A program made the translations under genes and the position numbers. A stretch of 64,000 nt of DNA from Candidatus Margulisiibacteriota bacterium. Its GTDB lineage: Bacteria > Margulisbacteria > Riflemargulisbacteria > GWF2-39-127. Numbering within the stretch: the first letter of the stretch is position 1; every line of letters begins with the position of its first letter. The stretch is from NCBI GenBank assembly GCA_003242895.1, contig QKMY01000059.1:1-64000 (forward strand), written 5' to 3'. Shown piece by piece: positions 17,097-25,501 of this stretch. A model generated the notes under the pieces. The model made no database searches, was not told where the DNA came from, and saw only the letters and a program-made list of their open reading frames with translations.

Positions 17097-17911
17097 TGAT
17101 CAATAACAAAATAATTGGTTTTATTGGTGCGGGAAAAATGGCGGAAGCAATAATCAACGGGATTATCGCTTCTCGATTTGTTTCCCCTGGCAATATACTT
17201 TTTTATGACCCATCCCAAGAAAGACAGAATTTTATCTGTGATACCTATAATGTAACGGCTGTACAGGATAACCAAGAACTCTGCAAGAGAGCTTCTGTTA
17301 TCATCTTGGCAATTAAGCCGCAACAAATGGACGTTGTCCTACGCACAATTAAGTCCGATGTTCTTGAAAATATGTTATTTATTAGTATTGCAGCCGGAAT
17401 TACTATAGATAACATTAAGCATACCATAAATAAGAATGTCAAAGTTATTCGGACAATGCCGAATACCCCATGTCTCCTGGGATATGGCATGACTGCAATT
17501 GCGCCTGATCAGATCTCAACGGAAGATGATGTTGCCTTTGTTGACGGAATTTTTAAGGCAGTTGGAAAAACATTGATAACGTGTGAAGATAAGATAAATA
17601 GCATAACTGCCCTTAGTGGCAGTGGCCCTGCCTTTTTTTATGAAATTGTCGAAAGCTTTGCTCAGGCAGGAGTTAATCATCACCTGAGTTATGACGAAAG
17701 CCTTCTGTTGATTACCCAGACAATGATTGGCGCGGCTAAAATGATTGAGAACTCTAAAAAAACTACCAAAGAATTAATAAACATGGTATCCTCTCCAGGA
17801 GGAACGACGGTTGCCGGATTAAAAATTTTGCAGGACGGCATCTTGAAAGATACGATAGAGAAGACCGTCACAGCAGCGAAAAATAGAGCTGATGAGTTGA
17901 ACAAAGGATAG
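17096..17911 (+). CDS. proC: pyrroline-5-carboxylate reductase
   Basis: ProC reduces pyrroline-5-carboxylate to proline with NAD(P)H. The Rossmann fold begins IIGFIGAGKMAEAIINGI. The substrate domain carries the signature ALSGSGPAFFYEIVESFAQAGVNHHLSYDESLLL and the C-terminal block SSPGGTTVAGLKILQDGILKDTIEKTVTAAKNRADEL. The 271 residues are typical. Its start codon shares one base with the sepF stop, so translation is coupled. The placement with yggS, sepF and yggT is conserved in several phyla. Confidence 0.97.
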   Translation: MINNKIIGFIGAGKMAEAIINGIIASRFVSPGNILFYDPSQERQNFICDTYNVTAVQDNQELCKRASVIILAIKPQQMDVVLRTIKSDVLENMLFISIAAGITIDNIKHTINKNVKVIRTMPNTPCLLGYGMTAIAPDQISTEDDVAFVDGIFKAVGKTLITCEDKINSITALSGSGPAFFYEIVESFAQAGVNHHLSYDESLLLITQTMIGAAKMIENSKKTTKELINMVSSPGGTTVAGLKILQDGILKDTIEKTVTAAKNRADELNKG

Positions 17912-17924
17912 TAAAGGATAGTAT

Positions 17925-18188
17925 ATGTTATATAATATTGTTAGTTATGTGTTTCAAGCATTGTATTATCTGCTAATTGCAAGGGTTATCCTGTCTTGGA
18001 TCCCTCATAATCCTAGTCATCCAATCGTACAACTTTTGTACACTCTAACAGATCCGATTCTGGAACCTTTCAGGAAACTGCTGCCTTCTTCAAGTATGGG
18101 AATAGATTTTTCTCCGATTATAGCGTTCATAGTTCTTGGGCTTGTTCAAAATCTAATATTGGGGTTGCTTGCGAGGTTGCTTGGGTAG
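17925..18188 (+). CDS. YggT family membrane protein (first copy)
   Basis: This small integral membrane protein has two hydrophobic helices (VFQALYYLLIARVILSWI and IIAFIVLGLVQNLILGLLARLL) flanking the conserved TDPILEPFRKLLP segment and the DFSPIIAF turn. The 87 residues match single-domain YggT proteins. YggT proteins are associated with division and envelope functions, but the exact role is not settled. AAGGA lies six bases before the ATG. A second copy follows at once, together resembling the two-domain YggT of E. coli split into separate genes. Confidence 0.9.
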   Translation: MLYNIVSYVFQALYYLLIARVILSWIPHNPSHPIVQLLYTLTDPILEPFRKLLPSSSMGIDFSPIIAFIVLGLVQNLILGLLARLLG

Positions 18189-18206
18189 GTATTCGGGAGT
18201 TCCTGT

Positions 18207-18497
18207 ATGTCAGTTTTATTTTCAATAGGTATGATAGTTAAAGCTGGTCTTAGAATCCTCTATTTCGTTCTAATTTTGCGATTCATTGTTTCCTGGATAT
18301 CCTATAGCAGTCGAGCTAACTATTATAAGGAACCTAATCCTTTCGTTAAATTTATTAATGCAATTACCGACCCTATCGTGAGTCCGTTTCAGGGCATTTT
18401 TCCTACTACCGGAATAGATTTTTCTCCGATCGTGGTTGCGCTTATTTTGTATTTTTTCATTGAGCCACTCATTTTTCGCGTGTTTTTTGGTTTTTAA
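18207..18497 (+). CDS. YggT family membrane protein (second copy)
   Basis: A second YggT-type protein of 96 residues. It has the same plan as its neighbour: helix (LRILYFVLILRFIVSWI), conserved TDPIVSPFQGIFP, the turn GIDFSPIVVALIL, then a hydrophobic helix. The two differ enough that the duplication is not recent. GGGAG precedes the ATG at a good distance. The stop overlaps the next gene by one base (TAATG). The pair may form a heterodimer equivalent to the two-repeat protein of other bacteria; this is inference. Confidence 0.9.
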   Translation: MSVLFSIGMIVKAGLRILYFVLILRFIVSWISYSSRANYYKEPNPFVKFINAITDPIVSPFQGIFPTTGIDFSPIVVALILYFFIEPLIFRVFFGF

Positions 18498-18784
18498 TGT
18501 ATCTTGAAGAGCATCCTTCTTATATAATCCTCAATCTGCGTGTTATGCCTAAAACCCATAAACGGGAAGTTGCCGGTTTTTATAATGACCGTCTTAAAAT
18601 TAAGATCAATGCTGCTCCGGAAGGAGGGAAAGCCAATAAAGAGGTTATCGCCTTTCTCTCGGAGATATTAAAGATTTCGAAATCATCGATCGAGATTATT
18701 CATGGTGAATTATCTCAAAATAAAACGGTGAAAATAACCGGAATAGATAAAAAGTATGCGGAGTCTTGTATTGTTTCTCCTTGA
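18497..18784 (+). CDS. DUF167/YggU family protein
   Basis: This 95-residue protein belongs to the DUF167 (YggU) family: LNLRVMPKTHKREVAGFYNDRLKIKINAAPEGGKANKEVIAFLSEILKISKSSIEIIHGELSQNKTVKITG is the complete domain, with the APPxxGKAN-like signature seen as APEGGKAN. The biochemical role is unknown in the family. It overlaps the second yggT by one base and closes the cluster. The last ten residues are variable. Confidence 0.9.
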   Translation: MYLEEHPSYIILNLRVMPKTHKREVAGFYNDRLKIKINAAPEGGKANKEVIAFLSEILKISKSSIEIIHGELSQNKTVKITGIDKKYAESCIVSP

Positions 18785-18844
18785 TTCCTGATATCAAACC
18801 CTGTATTATGTTTTTTGACATAATCTAAAATTGCATCGTGGATA

Positions 18845-20098
18845 ATGAACATGGACCTGTTTACACATTCAATGGAACAACTGTTAGAGAAAGAAGCGCC
18901 GCTTGCGTGGCGGATGAGACCGAAGAGCCTATCCGAGTTCGTAGGGCAAGGGCATATTTTAAGTCCGGGGAAGCTGCTGCGAAGGCTTATTGAAGCGGAT
19001 AGGGTCCAGTCAGTTATTCTATTTGGAAAACCAGGCATTGGGAAGACCTCACTTGCCAATGTTATTGCCCATTCCACGAAGTCGGCTTTCAGGACGCTCA
19101 ATGCCGTGACCTCAAGTGTGAAAGATATTCGAGAGGTTATTGAAACCGCTAAAGAAACACAGAAGCTTTATAATAAGAAAACCCTTCTTTTTGTCGATGA
19201 AATTCATCGGTTTAACAAGGCGCAGCAAGATGCCTTATTGCCGGACGTGGAGAAAGGGATTATCAGGCTTATCGGAGCTACCACCTACAATCCTTTTTTC
19301 TCTGTTATCCCGGCATTAGTATCGAGATCGCAGATTTTTGAGTTGCAGCCTCTATCTATTGAAGACATCGGCATCGTGTTAACGAGGGCATTGGCTGTTG
19401 ATGTGGTCCTTACTCGATATAATCCGGAAGTGGCTGACGGGGTGCTTTCTTATTTTGCTCACTATAGTAATGGAGATGTTCGAAGAGCGCTGAACGCGTT
19501 AGAACTGGCTACATTAACAACGCCGACTATTGCTGATAAGCGGCTGGTAACAATGGAAATAGCAATGGAATCTATTGATAAGAAGCCCGTTGTTTACGAT
19601 GAAAATGAACATTTTGATGTAATATCCGCTTTTCAGAAAAGTATGCGTGGTTCTGATGTTGATGCTACTCTCTACTGGATGGCTAAAATGATCTATGCCG
19701 GAGAAGATCCTGTCTACATTGCCCGCAGGATCATGGTATGCGCTGCTGAAGATGTCGGAGATGCAGATCCTCAGGCATTAGTTATTGCGACCTCGGCATT
19801 CACTGCTGCCCAGCAGATCGGGTTGCCTGAAGCCAGGATCCCGCTGGCACTTGCAGCTACCTATATAGCCAAAGCTCCAAAAAGTAATGCTGTTTATTGT
19901 GCGATTGATGCAGCTATATCTGAGGTCTCAAATAATCCGGACCTTAGCGTTCCTGCTCATTTGCGAGATGCCCACTATCCTGGAGCCAAAAGCCTTGGCT
20001 ATGGAAAAGATTATATCTATCCTCCTTCTCACCCTGGAGAAAAGATCGAGCAAAGCTATTTACCAATAAACAAAAAGTTCTATTTTCCAACAAAATAA
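18845..20098 (+). CDS. rarA: replication-associated recombination ATPase RarA (MgsA)
   Basis: RarA is an AAA+ clamp-loader-like ATPase that acts at stalled replication forks. The N-terminal block LAWRMRPKSLSEFVGQGHILSPGKLL is typical. Walker A is GKPGIGKTS near residues 62-70 and Walker B is LLFVDEIHRF. Sensor 1 lies in LIGATTYNPFFSVIPALVSRSQIFEL. The C-terminal tetramerisation domain is complete (LYWMAKMIYAGEDPVYIARRIMVCAAEDVGDADP, AHLRDAHYPGAKSLGYGKDYIYP). The 417 residues are normal. Later ATGs at 18848-18854 are possible starts because the ribosome binding site is poor. Confidence 0.96.
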   Translation: MNMDLFTHSMEQLLEKEAPLAWRMRPKSLSEFVGQGHILSPGKLLRRLIEADRVQSVILFGKPGIGKTSLANVIAHSTKSAFRTLNAVTSSVKDIREVIETAKETQKLYNKKTLLFVDEIHRFNKAQQDALLPDVEKGIIRLIGATTYNPFFSVIPALVSRSQIFELQPLSIEDIGIVLTRALAVDVVLTRYNPEVADGVLSYFAHYSNGDVRRALNALELATLTTPTIADKRLVTMEIAMESIDKKPVVYDENEHFDVISAFQKSMRGSDVDATLYWMAKMIYAGEDPVYIARRIMVCAAEDVGDADPQALVIATSAFTAAQQIGLPEARIPLALAATYIAKAPKSNAVYCAIDAAISEVSNNPDLSVPAHLRDAHYPGAKSLGYGKDYIYPPSHPGEKIEQSYLPINKKFYFPTK

Positions 20099-20217
20099 CC
20101 TGAATATCTGCGAGTTTCTGTTCTTGTTTTTAGAATTTAGCATATTTGATTATATGTTTAAATCTTGATGTTGTGATGTGCTCTTGGTGCAATAATTTGT
20201 TTTTTGCCAAACTTATG

Positions 20218-20246
20218 TTACTATAGGACGTAATATTTGTTATAAG
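20218..20246 (+). promoter_or_regulatory. possible sigma-70 promoter of rlpA
   Basis: TTACTA (20218-20223), a 17-base spacer, then TATAAG (20241-20246) with TG one base before it, an extended -10 arrangement. It lies 57 bases before the rlpA start codon. The rest of 20099-20302 is AT-rich and otherwise empty. Confidence 0.35.
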
Positions 20247-20302
20247 CTATTATTTTCGAGTAATTTATTTTATTAAATTTTTTTAACTAAGAAAAATTAA
20301 AA

Positions 20303-21061
20303 ATGAAAAAACTCAACACAATAATAATATCCTCCAGCTTTTTAATGCTTCTTCTCAACAATGGCCTTTGTGCTTTGGAAGAGAAAAACCAACAACAAGG
20401 AGATAAGCGAGTTGTTGCTGAGTCGATGAAAATCGCGGATACTCCTAAAATTGAAAATATACAGCATCCAACCGGTTCAAGCTCAGTAAAAAATAGCATT
20501 TCACTGCCAACGGGGCCTTACGGACTTCCCGCGGGCGAGGTTTCGGAAAATGTGAATATCCACGCGACCGCCAATGTTTCAGCTGCCTTTGATTTTGATT
20601 TGCCGCAAAAGGTTTTGCCAAAAGGAATTGAAAAAGACTTAAAGGAAGCAATAGAGGAAGAATTATACTGGGATCAAAACAAATTCGGTTCGCAAGTCGG
20701 GCATGCATCCCTTTATGCCGGAATGTTTCATAGAAGAAGGACCGCGAGCGGGGAACTTCATAATAACTATGCAGCTTCGGCCGCGCATAAAAAATTACCC
20801 TTCGGTACAGAAGTAAAGGTGACTAACTTACAAAAGGGATCAGACTATGGAAAGACTGTAATAGTAAAAATTAATGACAGGGGCCCGTTTGTAAAAGGAA
20901 GAATTATTGATTTATCGATAGAAGCTGCTAAGAAAATCGGATTGACCATCAGTAAAGGTATTACCAAAGTCAAGTTAGAGGTCGTTAAATCCTCCGCAGC
21001 AAAAGCTGGTGCGGTCAGCGCTAATATAGTTTCTACAGCTAACCGCGGAGTTGTTCAATGA
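20303..21061 (+). CDS. rlpA: RlpA-like double-psi beta-barrel protein
   Basis: RlpA-type proteins bind, and in some species cleave, peptidoglycan at the septum. A signal peptide covers residues 1-24 ([18 protein letters not shown]). A polar linker follows, then the RlpA domain from about residue 133: [38 protein letters not shown], and [29 protein letters not shown], which contains the catalytic-type Asp of DRGP. The SPOR domain of E. coli RlpA is absent. The 252 residues have no lipobox. It stands alone, so the context does not refine its role. Confidence 0.88.
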   Translation: MKKLNTIIISSSFLMLLLNNGLCALEEKNQQQGDKRVVAESMKIADTPKIENIQHPTGSSSVKNSISLPTGPYGLPAGEVSENVNIHATANVSAAFDFDLPQKVLPKGIEKDLKEAIEEELYWDQNKFGSQVGHASLYAGMFHRRRTASGELHNNYAASAAHKKLPFGTEVKVTNLQKGSDYGKTVIVKINDRGPFVKGRIIDLSIEAAKKIGLTISKGITKVKLEVVKSSAAKAGAVSANIVSTANRGVVQ

Positions 21062-21274
21062 GCTAATATGAGCAGTAGCTAAACTCATAATAGGGTAGAA
21101 AAATTTAAAAGAAGCAACTGGTGAAATAAATAAGAATTATATTTGTTTTGAGGGTTTATCGTAAAAGATCGTTTCAATAACTATAAAAAATTGAAATAGT
21201 GATTTATAATAGGGTGGTTAGTATTCCGGGCTGCTTGTTTGCAGGTAGGCTAATAATTTCAAAAGGAGAAAGAT

Positions 21275-21760
21275 ATGAATCCCATATCTGTAGAAAACAT
21301 TCAAGCCAGATGGAGCGAATTAGAGCAGTTGTCTATGGAAGAACAGGAAATTCTGGTCAGTGATATGAGTGCAGCACAGCCAGATATTTTGGTATACCTG
21401 ACTGATGTTGGTGAAGAACTATTAGATCAGGAAGAGAAAGAAGTTTTGTTAAGTTTTGCGGTTGTTGTGTGGTTCATAATGTCAAAGGAAAATACTACCG
21501 CTAAACAAGTTGAGGAAATCAGCTTGGATGAAATTGAACAAAAGAATATCGAACTGCTAGAGGCACTTGAAGTTGAAGCAGAAGAGACGCTTTGGGATAA
21601 ACTTGAATTACTTCTTAATGAGCATAATCAAAGTGAAATAATGAATTTGATTGCAGATGAATTGCTCTCTTCCGTTGATGAGAACCTTATTAAGGAAGAA
21701 CGTTTTTTGCTTCTGCTATTTATTCTGAAGACTGTTGTTGATGCACTTGATGAAGATTAA
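21275..21760 (+). CDS. unrecognised acidic helical protein
   Basis: I do not recognise this 161-residue product. It is strongly acidic (many Glu and Asp, few basic residues), predicted helical, with no signal peptide. Two segments are hydrophobic enough to be buried helices (EVLLSFAVVVWFIM near 65-78 and RFLLLLFILKTVVDAL near the C terminus). A very good AAAGGAG ribosome binding site precedes the ATG, which supports it as a real gene. It ends 52 bases before a hairpin. The pattern of acidic amphipathic helices could fit a chaperone or regulator, but nothing in the context supports a choice. Confidence 0.75.
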   Translation: MNPISVENIQARWSELEQLSMEEQEILVSDMSAAQPDILVYLTDVGEELLDQEEKEVLLSFAVVVWFIMSKENTTAKQVEEISLDEIEQKNIELLEALEVEAEETLWDKLELLLNEHNQSEIMNLIADELLSSVDENLIKEERFLLLLFILKTVVDALDED

Positions 21761-21812
21761 AACCAGTGGTGCTGATATTGATCTAGTTTGTATTTCAAAT
21801 ATTTATAGTGTT

Positions 21813-21833
21813 AACCCTGCGCTAAGCGGGGTT
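21813..21833 (+). terminator. hairpin after the acidic-protein gene
   Basis: AACCCTGC (21813-21820) pairs with GCGGGGTT (21826-21833) through seven Watson-Crick pairs and one G-T pair, with a five-base loop. No T-run follows, so it is a weak terminator candidate or a shared stop structure between convergent genes. Confidence 0.4.
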
Positions 21834-21882
21834 ACTGCTATATTCGCGATAAGATACAGGTGTGTGCAATGAAGCATGTCCC

Positions 21883-22836
21883 TTAGCTGTATAGCTTTGG
21901 AATATCCGTATACTCTTGTATTAGGTTTTGATTTGGTACGTGATCCAGTGCCTGGATAATTGTGGATAATTGATCTTTGTTTCGAAAACCACAAATGGCC
22001 GTACTGACTTCCTTATAATTCAACAAATAGCCAAGCGCAAAATCTAGTAAGGAATGGCCCGTTGCGGCAAAATGCTTTTTTATTGTATCCAGGACGTTGA
22101 GTTTGAATTCAAACGATTCGCCTTTCCACCAAGGTGCCCACGAACGAAAATCGCTGCTATCATATTTTTTCCTCTCTCTATTAACTCGCCCCGTAAGTAT
22201 TCCCTTATCCAAACTTCCCCAACTCATAAACCCAAGATTGTCACGTTTGACCAGTTCAAATAGGTTTTCTTTAGGGTAAGATGCGAAAAGATTAAATTCT
22301 GACTGAAGAACCTCTATGCTCTCTACTTCACAAGCCTTTTTATAGTTTTCCAGATTGGTATTGCATAGGCCAATAAATTTGATTTTACCTTCACGTTTGT
22401 TCTTTGACAAAATTTCCATTACCCGCCGAATATCTACTTTCGGGTCCGGATAATGGACCAGATAAAGGTCAATGTACTCCCGATCCAAATCCTGTAATGA
22501 CTGATGCAGCATTTTTTCAATTACGGCAGGTTCATTGTCCAGGTAAATCCGTTTATTATCCTTCCAGGTTACGCCACCTTTGGTCACGATAATAATATTA
22601 TCAGTTAATCCCTTAAAGGCTTTTCCAATGCGTTGTTCCGAAAGTCGATATCCGTATACCGGAGCCGTGTCATAAATATTAATTCCCTGCTCATATGAGC
22701 ATTTTAGTAAATCGATGGCTTCTTGTTCACAGATATCACCGAATCCGTATCCACCACCTTCACCACTGATACTTGCACCTCCAAAAGCGATTTCAGAAAC
22801 TTGCAACCCTGTGGACCCAAATTCCCTATATTTCAT
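21883..22836 (-). CDS. aldo/keto reductase
   Basis: A TIM-barrel NADPH-dependent oxidoreductase of the aldo/keto reductase superfamily. The catalytic tetrad is visible as Asp56 (NIYDTAP), Tyr61, Lys86 (VTKGG) and His128 (LVHYPD). The N terminus MKYREFGSTGLQVSEIAFGG and the block EYIDLYLVHYPDP are typical, and the cofactor region appears at the C terminus (YKEVSTAICGFRN). The 317 residues are normal. The substrate cannot be deduced. A flavodoxin-like gene lies 39 bases upstream on the same strand, so the two may be co-transcribed redox genes. Confidence 0.92.
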   Translation of the reverse strand: MKYREFGSTGLQVSEIAFGGASISGEGGGYGFGDICEQEAIDLLKCSYEQGINIYDTAPVYGYRLSEQRIGKAFKGLTDNIIIVTKGGVTWKDNKRIYLDNEPAVIEKMLHQSLQDLDREYIDLYLVHYPDPKVDIRRVMEILSKNKREGKIKFIGLCNTNLENYKKACEVESIEVLQSEFNLFASYPKENLFELVKRDNLGFMSWGSLDKGILTGRVNRERKKYDSSDFRSWAPWWKGESFEFKLNVLDTIKKHFAATGHSLLDFALGYLLNYKEVSTAICGFRNKDQLSTIIQALDHVPNQNLIQEYTDIPKLYS

Positions 22837-22875
22837 AGCTACCCTTTCTGTTAATAGCTTGGAGAGAGCCCCGAT

Positions 22876-23451
22876 CTATTTGTTTTGCCTAACAATTTCG
22901 GTAACGAATGCTGAGATTTTTTCGTCATATATTTTTTTGTCTTTTAACTCTTTGGCATTAAACCCGGTCAGGGCAATTGCTTTTTTCCCGGAGACTTCTT
23001 CCATGTAGCCAACAACTTTTTTAGGGTCTGTGTTTCCGGATGTAGTAAAGAATGCGACTTTTTTGAGTTGTTTGCCGGTTTTTGTGAGATAGGCGCGTAC
23101 TGCTGGGGCCATATTCCATGCCCAGATAGGTGTGCCGATAATGGTGAGATCGTAATTGACCGGGTTTTTTTGCAGTTCACCTAATTCTGTCAGGCTTTTT
23201 TTACTTGCGTCCTTCGCGGCAAAGAAATAATTTAAAAATCCACTCCTGTTTTTCTTATCCGTTATTTTTTCAATATCTGCGTGAAGCCTGGAGGCAATAT
23301 CTTTTGCTACACGCTCCGTATTCCCGGTTTTAGAATAATAGACCACTAGAACCTTTTTGTTGTTTGCCATTTTCTCTCCTCCTTGTGCAATGGATACTGT
23401 AGCCCCGATCAAGAGGTACCCTAAGATAATTAATAATAATCGCGATTTCAT
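22876..23451 (-). CDS. flavodoxin-family protein with possible alternative starts
   Basis: The protein has a flavodoxin fold: VLVVYYSKTGNTERVAKDIA is the FMN phosphate loop, and IIGTPIWAWNMAPAVRAYL and AFFTTSGNTDPKKV are the later flavin loops. The long reading gives 191 residues with a convincing signal peptide (MKSRLLLIILGYLLIGATVSIAQ). A second start, ATG 23370 (MANNKKVLVVYY), has a perfect AAGGAGG at 23378-23384 seven bases away and would give a cytoplasmic protein of 164 residues. Which form is made cannot be settled from sequence. The TTG at 23457 is a third, weaker possibility. Confidence 0.85.
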   Translation of the reverse strand: MKSRLLLIILGYLLIGATVSIAQGGEKMANNKKVLVVYYSKTGNTERVAKDIASRLHADIEKITDKKNRSGFLNYFFAAKDASKKSLTELGELQKNPVNYDLTIIGTPIWAWNMAPAVRAYLTKTGKQLKKVAFFTTSGNTDPKKVVGYMEEVSGKKAIALTGFNAKELKDKKIYDEKISAFVTEIVRQNK

Positions 23452-23694
23452 TTGCAAATCTCACTTTTTTGTAAGGGTATTATACTGTGTCTTTGATTGG
23501 TTATACTCAAATTCCGGGTATTTTTCAATAGGTTTTTTTGTTTTTGACTGAAACTTCAAGTGAGTGAGGCTCTCTGTCTGCCTGTGCGTCTATACTATTG
23601 TTGTCAAGAAATTCTGATGATAGAATTGGTTAATGTTTAATTTTGACTGCTAGATGGGCAGAATTGGCGGCACGTATAATTAAGGAGATCGCGC

Positions 23695-24243
23695 GTGAAT
23701 ATTCTTACAATTTTTATAATTGCTGTCGGGCTTGCTATGGATGCGTTTGCTGTTTCAATCAACAGTGGACTGGTTATTCGTCCGCTGAAGCTGACCCAGG
23801 CGTTGAAGATCGCTTTCTTTTTTGGTGGTTTTCAGGCTTTGATGCCATTGGCAGGATGGCTTATGGGGTATTCAATGAGGGATTATATTGTGAGTATCGA
23901 TCATTGGATTGCCTTTGTTAGCCTTACAGTTATCGGGCTTAAAATGATATACGAAGCTACAAAGCCAGACTTGGAAAAAACCGAAGGGAATCCATTAAAA
24001 ACCGGAACATTGTTAATCCTTGCAATTGCCACGAGTATCGACGCTCTAGCTGTCGGCGTTTCGTTTGCTTTTTTAAATAGTTCGATTATGTTTGCTTCTA
24101 TTGTAATTGGCGCGATAACTTTTTTTATTTCTCTTTCGGGAGTTTATATTGGGAATAAAATTGGCCATTTCTTTGAAAAAGGTGCAGAGATAGCCGGTGG
24201 AGTTGTGCTCATTATTATCGGAGTCACAATGCTTTTTAGCTGA
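23695..24243 (+). CDS. mntP: manganese efflux pump MntP
   Basis: MntP exports Mn(II) through six transmembrane helices. The conserved acidic residues lie in VGLAMDAFAVSINSG (helix 1) and ATSIDALAVGVSFAF (helix 4), the two halves of an inverted repeat. The remaining helices are apparent (FFFGGFQALMPLAGWLMGY, WIAFVSLTVIGLKMIYEA, SIVIGAITFFISLSGVYIG, AGGVVLIIIGVTMLFS). The 182 residues match. The start is GTG 23695 with an AAGGAGA site. I looked for a manganese (yybP-ykoY) riboswitch upstream and did not find its conserved core. Confidence 0.95.
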   Translation: MNILTIFIIAVGLAMDAFAVSINSGLVIRPLKLTQALKIAFFFGGFQALMPLAGWLMGYSMRDYIVSIDHWIAFVSLTVIGLKMIYEATKPDLEKTEGNPLKTGTLLILAIATSIDALAVGVSFAFLNSSIMFASIVIGAITFFISLSGVYIGNKIGHFFEKGAEIAGGVVLIIIGVTMLFS

Positions 24244-24247
24244 GATT

Positions 24248-25330
24248 TTAGCCTAAATAAAACTCTAAATAGCCATCATTGCTAATTGAAAAATTAGTAT
24301 TTCCTACTTTGCCGGTTAGTTTATTAATGAGAATTATCTCGGTCCTGGCTGTGAGCATTTCTTTGATACGCGTTATTTCTTTCATTCCATCTCCTGAAAA
24401 GGTTATATATTTGAATGTTTCGAGGAACCCCTTATTACTCAGTTCAAGCAGGTTGCCAGCAATTGAAAATATTTCTACAAGTTCTGGTGCGGATAACTCC
24501 TGTGCTATATACCAGAAATACTGGAAATATATTTTTTCGACTGCGGGAGGGAGCGTGTTCTGATGCCTTTGGTAAAAATCAGGCTGTCCAATTAAATGCC
24601 GGAACCGTTCCCGCTGCCATATGTTTTTGAGTTGTCCTAGCTTGGTCCTGTCATTTACTGAAAAGAGCGCATTAATTTTTTCTTTGCCCAGGAAGCCATC
24701 TTTTGTACTATGGATATCAATTGTAGTTAAGATGATTAGTAAATCCCAGAAGCGTTTGGCCGGATAGTTGTCATGCTCGATTTCGGTAATAAGATCGAGG
24801 CCATAGTTAACAGAGGCCTCGCCTAAGAATAGATCTCCAAGATATGAGTGATTGCTGTTAATGATTTGGGCAAGCCTTGTCTCGTAGTCAGAATAACCGT
24901 CATTTATAAAATCATTTCTGCAAATTTCGCCACTTTTTATGAAGTGCCGGGAGTTACCATAGATTGTGCCATAATCATGGGTAAGCAGTATCAAAAACAA
25001 ATAATGTTCGTCACGTAGTGTCTGCGTATATTCCAATGTTAGTTCTCGTAAGGTAGTGAATTGGTCTATTGTAATGGGATGTGCACCTTTTTCCACTGCT
25101 AATTCGTCGAGATGGTTGAAGTTCTTATAATCGTTTTGGACAAGTTGATGATAGCTTAGAAGTGTTTTTTTTGTATGTTCATACCGTGTGTAGTTGTTTC
25201 TCACTAATTCAGAGTTTTTTAACTCCTGTAATCGCGGATACCTTTCCAGTAATAGCGCTTCAAAGGTTGTTCGTAACTGTGGTCCGTCAAATAGGTTTTT
25301 TATCGAAAAATAAGGTTTGTTATCTGTCAT
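24248..25330 (-). CDS. unassigned protein with an HD-like His/Asp pattern
   Basis: I do not recognise the family of this 360-residue soluble protein. It shows the order of metal ligands found in HD-domain phosphohydrolases: His52 (RYEHTKKTL), His118-Asp119 (LLTHDYGTI), His161 (NSNHSYLGD) and Asp205 (TTIDIHST), all in predicted helices. The spacing is plausible for an HD fold, but the fold is not proven. The C-terminal 100 residues are mixed. No signal peptide or membrane helix is seen. It is convergent with mntP, four bases apart, and divergent from the glycosyltransferase gene. Confidence 0.6.
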   Translation of the reverse strand: MTDNKPYFSIKNLFDGPQLRTTFEALLLERYPRLQELKNSELVRNNYTRYEHTKKTLLSYHQLVQNDYKNFNHLDELAVEKGAHPITIDQFTTLRELTLEYTQTLRDEHYLFLILLTHDYGTIYGNSRHFIKSGEICRNDFINDGYSDYETRLAQIINSNHSYLGDLFLGEASVNYGLDLITEIEHDNYPAKRFWDLLIILTTIDIHSTKDGFLGKEKINALFSVNDRTKLGQLKNIWQRERFRHLIGQPDFYQRHQNTLPPAVEKIYFQYFWYIAQELSAPELVEIFSIAGNLLELSNKGFLETFKYITFSGDGMKEITRIKEMLTARTEIILINKLTGKVGNTNFSISNDGYLEFYLG

Positions 25331-25501
25331 AGAAGGGCTCGCTTTTGAATTTGTAAATGAAATTCATTATATCTGATGTCCTTCATGCGTTGCAAATAAA
25401 AACTTTTAAAATATAACTTCTTATGTATAATGCAGGCAATATGGGGATATGGGACGTTATCGGAGGAAGGAACCAACAGGAAATGTAAAAAGGGGGTAAT
25501 T

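Noticed and set aside
23458-23694. Manganese (yybP-ykoY) riboswitch before mntP
   Set aside because: The conserved two-helix core sequences are not found in this stretch.
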